Source: Clostridia bacterium (lineage in GTDB: Bacteria > Bacillota > Clostridia > Oscillospirales > Acutalibacteraceae). From it: a stretch of 64,000 nucleotides of DNA. Under the pieces are notes generated by a model. It searched no databases. It had not been told where the DNA came from and worked only from the letters and a program-made list of their open reading frames with translations. The stretch covers positions 85,067 to 149,066 of the forward strand of contig JAFSEF010000130.1 of assembly GCA_017435865.1 (NCBI GenBank), written 5' to 3'. How positions within the stretch are numbered: position 1 is the stretch's first letter; each line of letters starts with the position of its first letter. The position numbers and the translations under genes were made by a program. Of this stretch, positions 61,144 to 64,000 are shown one piece after another.

Positions 61144-61169
61144 ATCTTTTTTAAAGGAGAAGAGAAAAA

Positions 61170-62807
61170 ATGAAAAACGAAAGCAGAAAAGCCACGGCTC
61201 CCATTGTTTTCGTAACGGGAATCGGGCAGACATGGTCCTCTTTGCGGCATGACCCCGATCACCGTTGGAATCTGTTTCCCGGTGACAGCGAAGTTTTGTT
61301 TTACAACTATCCAAAAGGTGGCAAAAGGCGTATTGCATCTTTTGCACTGCGTGCACTGCAGACAGCTCTGACCGGCAATGATGCCGTACAGAAGAAACAC
61401 ATTGATGCCGTTATGCAGGATCTTTTGCGTTGGTGCTCGGTGGATGACAACGGGAATCTGCCTGAAGAAGTAGATGTACGTATTTACGGAGCACGTTCGT
61501 TTGAAGAACTCAGCAAAGTAGACTTTGCAACAGGCAAACCAACCGACGATGAAAGCAAAAGTCTGCTGCAACGCATTTATGTTGATATTCCGTGCCGTGA
61601 ACTGGCAGCGGAGTACGGCAGAGAAAATATGTACTGCTTCAACTATTCCACTTTTTCCGATTTATATGCCGATGCTGACAAGCTGCACACTATGTTGCAG
61701 CAGGTCATTGAAGATCAGAAAGATAAAACAGGAGCCAAGCAGGTCATTCTTGTTCCCATGAGCATGGGTGCAACGGTTGTCAGTGCGTATCTCGATAAAT
61801 ATTACACCGATGACGGTTGCACAGGCGATAACCTTGTGCAGAAAGTCATATCGGTGGTCGGTGCATGGGACGGCAGCGACGGTCTTGCCGATCTACTATC
61901 CTGCAACGGCGGTGCAGACTGGGATAAAAAATTCTATGACACCATGCTGCGTGATGCACTTGATAATGATATATTATATAAATGTATATCTCTTATAGAC
62001 CGTAAAGCCGTCAACGGTCTGCTCGTAAAACTTGTGGACGGTCTGCTTGATAATCTGCTGTTGAACATCAGTACCTTTATGGCACTCATCCCCAAAAACC
62101 GTTTTGCAGGACTTGAACAAAAACTCTTCGGCGGAAACCGTAGTCATACCGTCAGAAGATATGAAACCGTCAAAACCGAAGCGTATCGTTACCATGCAGC
62201 ACAGTGCAATCTGCAAAACAGAATGTATTCGCTGCGTGACAAATGCGGCATACAGTTTTATTTTATTGCAGGCTATAACATCACCTTCGGCGGCGTGAAA
62301 TCGGATTTCGGTTTCCTGAATCTTTTTGACAGTGCCGACAAAACCAATTCCGACTCGGTCATTCAGATCGAATCCACCGTTCCGGGTACCCGTTGGACCA
62401 AATGCGGCACCACACTGACAGCCAACCCCGACAGCCGTTTGTCACCCGATCAGACAATCGATGCCGCAACGGCATGGTTCCCCGATACAAGCTGGTATTT
62501 TGAGGGGCAGGAACATGAACTCGGTACAAACAACACGGCTCTGAAACTGATTGTAAGTATTGCGACGGGGGATGTTGCCGACGTAAACGATCCGCGTTTT
62601 CCGCAGTTCAATCAGTCGCGTGATATCCGAAAAGCAATGAAATATCTTGCAAAAGCAGAAAAAGAGCTGCTTGATGATTGCAGCGACGAAAAAAAAGAAA
62701 AAATCCGCAAAGCAGTCGCTGATGTACGCACAATGCTTGAAAGTACAATCAATAACCGTAAAGAGGATGACAAAAAAGTGGAAGTCCTCAAGGAACTGGT
62801 AGACTGA
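61170..62807 (+). CDS. Alpha/beta hydrolase-like (lipase/LCAT-type) protein
   Basis: A 545-residue protein without signal peptide. Start IVFVTGIGQTWSSL fits the first strand and oxyanion loop of a lipase fold, and VILVPMSMGATVVSAYL contains an S-x-G nucleophile elbow. ISVVGAWDGSDG would be the following strand. His and Asp of a triad cannot be assigned. The last 90 residues are a charged coiled coil (AMKYLAKAEKELLDD, KKEKIRKAVADV). It lies 26 bases after sulP with an AAAGGAG site. The substrate is unknown; LCAT-like acyltransferase is an alternative. Confidence 0.7.
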   Translation: MKNESRKATAPIVFVTGIGQTWSSLRHDPDHRWNLFPGDSEVLFYNYPKGGKRRIASFALRALQTALTGNDAVQKKHIDAVMQDLLRWCSVDDNGNLPEEVDVRIYGARSFEELSKVDFATGKPTDDESKSLLQRIYVDIPCRELAAEYGRENMYCFNYSTFSDLYADADKLHTMLQQVIEDQKDKTGAKQVILVPMSMGATVVSAYLDKYYTDDGCTGDNLVQKVISVVGAWDGSDGLADLLSCNGGADWDKKFYDTMLRDALDNDILYKCISLIDRKAVNGLLVKLVDGLLDNLLLNISTFMALIPKNRFAGLEQKLFGGNRSHTVRRYETVKTEAYRYHAAQCNLQNRMYSLRDKCGIQFYFIAGYNITFGGVKSDFGFLNLFDSADKTNSDSVIQIESTVPGTRWTKCGTTLTANPDSRLSPDQTIDAATAWFPDTSWYFEGQEHELGTNNTALKLIVSIATGDVADVNDPRFPQFNQSRDIRKAMKYLAKAEKELLDDCSDEKKEKIRKAVADVRTMLESTINNRKEDDKKVEVLKELVD

Positions 62808-62814
62808 ACAGAAC

Positions 62815-62843
62815 AAAAAAGCATCCGATGAGGATGCTTTTTT
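62815..62843. terminator. Bidirectional terminator between hydrolase and sleB-like genes
   Basis: A GCATCC/GGATGC stem flanked by six A's and six T's between convergent genes. Confidence 0.9.
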
Positions 62844-62853
62844 CAATATCCGA

Positions 62854-63558
62854 TCAAGCACAGAACACATGATTGCCGATGGTCGCAATGATCGGCCTGG
62901 ATCGGATCCAGTTACTTTGTGCGGTTTTTGGATTGTAATAATAGATCGCACCGCCCGAGGGATCCCAACCGTTGATCGCGTCCTGTGCAGCTTTCTGTGA
63001 AGTTGCATTTGGGGCCACATTCCAGTTGCTGTCCTTGACAGCGGAAAAAGCACCGCTCTGATAAATAACACCGGAGATAGAGTCGGGGAAAGATCCGTGT
63101 TCCACGCGGTTGAGCACAACGGCACCAACCGCAACCTGTCCCGTGTAACTTTCGCCGCGTGCTTCTGCAGCAATCAGCTTTGCAAGGAGATACACATCAT
63201 TGGAAGAGTAGGTGCCGCCCGACGAGCCGCCAAGTCCTAAATATAATAATGTTTTGGGACCTGCTATGCCGTCCGCCGTAATTCCGCAGTTGCGTTGGAA
63301 AGCTTTGACGGCACTCTGGGTACGTGCTCCGTATATTCCGTCCACCTTGTGGGAATAATATCCGAGTTCCTTGAGCTTATTCTGTATTTTGCGAACTTCT
63401 TCACCTCGCGAACCGAGTTTTGATAAAGCATCCGAATTTTCTTTTTCATTATATATAGAGAAATATTCTCCGCTTACAAAAACACAGCCTGAAAGGACTA
63501 TGCAAAGACAGACCAAAGCAGCTGTCAGATGACGAATTTTGATTTGTTTCAATTTCAT
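62854..63558 (-). CDS. Spore-cortex-lytic-type cell wall hydrolase (SleB-like)
   Basis: A 234-residue exported protein. It has a hydrophobic signal with a lipobox-like LSGC. A peptidoglycan-binding domain covers about 45-105 (LGSRGEEVRKIQNKLKELGYY, VDGIYGARTQSAVKAFQ, GIAGPKTLLYL). The Hydrolase_2 domain covers about 120-234 (LLAKLIAAEARGESYTGQVAVGAVVLNRV, quoted as LAKLIAAEARGES; then FPDSISGVIYQSGAFSAV and IGNHVFCA). This matches SleB/CwlJ enzymes that degrade spore cortex during germination, which suggests a spore-former. It could also be a vegetative wall hydrolase. Confidence 0.88.
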   Translation of the reverse strand: MKLKQIKIRHLTAALVCLCIVLSGCVFVSGEYFSIYNEKENSDALSKLGSRGEEVRKIQNKLKELGYYSHKVDGIYGARTQSAVKAFQRNCGITADGIAGPKTLLYLGLGGSSGGTYSSNDVYLLAKLIAAEARGESYTGQVAVGAVVLNRVEHGSFPDSISGVIYQSGAFSAVKDSNWNVAPNATSQKAAQDAINGWDPSGGAIYYYNPKTAQSNWIRSRPIIATIGNHVFCA

Positions 63559-63723
63559 GCATTTGTGCTCCCTGTTTATTGATTCTGTCTAAATTGTTCC
63601 ACGTTCATATGTGCAATATGCAATATAAAAGTTACCTCTTGTGGTTAAATTGACCAAAAACAACAAGATATTGTATACGTCAAAAAAACTTCAAAAAAAG
63701 ATGAAAAAAGTTTAAAAAAAGGC

Positions 63724-63752
63724 TTGACAAATGCTCAAAAAAGGTGTATAAC
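63724..63752 (+). promoter_or_regulatory. rRNA-type promoter P1
   Basis: Consensus TTGACA, 17 bases, TATAAC, preceded by A-tracts (63680-63720) that resemble an UP element. No gene is seen between 63559 and 64000. Confidence 0.75.
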
Positions 63753-63892
63753 AAGTGAGCACTGAACAACACAGACAAACGCGAGAGCGAAGGGAACCTG
63801 AGCAGCAACTGCAGGCGCAGGAAGACAGCGAACAGGAAGCCGGAGCGAAAAGAGAGTATGAAAAAAACTTTTAAAAAAGTTAAAAAAAGTAC

Positions 63893-63921
63893 TTGACAAA
63901 CGCGAGAAGATGTGGTAATAT
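63893..63921 (+). promoter_or_regulatory. rRNA-type promoter P2
   Basis: Consensus TTGACA, 17 bases, TAATAT, with A-tracts at 63860-63890. It lies 169 bases downstream of P1. Confidence 0.8.
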
Positions 63922-63927
63922 AGTCAG

Positions 63928-64000
63928 GCACTCGCGAGAGAGGCACAGAGCTGAACGAAGCGAGAACGGACCTTGAAAATTAAACAACGACTGAAAAAGA
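63928..64000 (+). other. Leader of a probable rRNA operon
   Basis: The leader contains CTCGCGAG and GACCTTGAAAATTAAACAAC, a phrase common just before 16S rRNA genes in Clostridia. The rRNA gene itself would begin beyond the window, so this is inferred. Confidence 0.6.

Overview
The window looks like the replication-origin region of a Gram-positive bacterium of the class Clostridia, probably of the Ruminococcaceae/Oscillospirales type. This rests on gene content: dnaA-dnaN-yaaA, remB-gyrB-gyrA, mnmG-rsmG-noc-parA-parB-serS, three perfect parS sites, a spore-cortex-lytic-type hydrolase, several lipoproteins, dockerin-bearing secreted proteins and a LytR-CpsA-Psr protein. Base composition is mid-range with AT-rich intergenic DNA. 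Genes usually have strong GGAGG-type ribosome binding sites, sigma-A-like promoters and A-/T-flanked hairpin terminators. No species can be named from sequence alone.

Layout. 1-12.9 kb is a carbohydrate and cell-surface region: the tail of a GH3 glycosidase, an MFS transporter, a beta-helix protein, an unknown membrane protein, a GLUG-repeat lipoprotein, a DUF819 membrane protein, L-fucose isomerase, a 41-codon gene joined to a secreted PHP-domain protein, and a GH43-like protein. 13-22 kb holds an FAD oxidoreductase, a lipoprotein, a FliB-like protein, three dockerin-bearing secreted proteins (two with CHAP domains, one NAGPA-type) and a PC4/YdbC-like protein. 21.3-25 kb is a leftward operon DUF951-prfA-mnmE-threonine aldolase. 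25-33.2 kb carries an S1-domain protein, a WG-type lipoprotein, a Cys-rich repeat wall protein, a DUF4838 protein and another CHAP protein.

From 33.2 to 49.6 kb all genes read leftward, away from the origin: serS, parB, parA, noc, rsmG, mnmG, LCP, gyrA, gyrB, remB, yaaA, dnaN, dnaA. From 49.9 kb most genes read rightward: homoserine dehydrogenase, recF (not in its usual slot), a zinc-ribbon acyltransferase, a TM2 protein, FemAB, a small membrane protein, a Sua5-CoaE fusion, SulP and an alpha/beta hydrolase. glyA and the sleB-like gene are the exceptions. The window ends in two tandem strong promoters and a leader typical of an rRNA operon; the rRNA gene itself lies beyond the window.

The most interesting signal is the dnaA-dnaN intergenic region. 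It has five TAG trinucleotides next to a G/C block and a DnaA-box-like 9-mer, the order described for the B. subtilis DnaA-trio unwinding element. The box reads TTATCAACA rather than TTATCCACA, and related 9-mers recur nearby. A second cluster of the same 9-mers lies at 57.0-57.2 kb. The DnaA protein carries Asn-His-Ala where the classical box-reading residues are Asp-His-Thr, which suggests co-variation of initiator and box. Other points are a threonylcarbamoyl-AMP synthase/dephospho-CoA kinase fusion, a GyrA with Ala at the position equivalent to E. coli Ser83, and short amphipathic helices at the ends of several secreted proteins.
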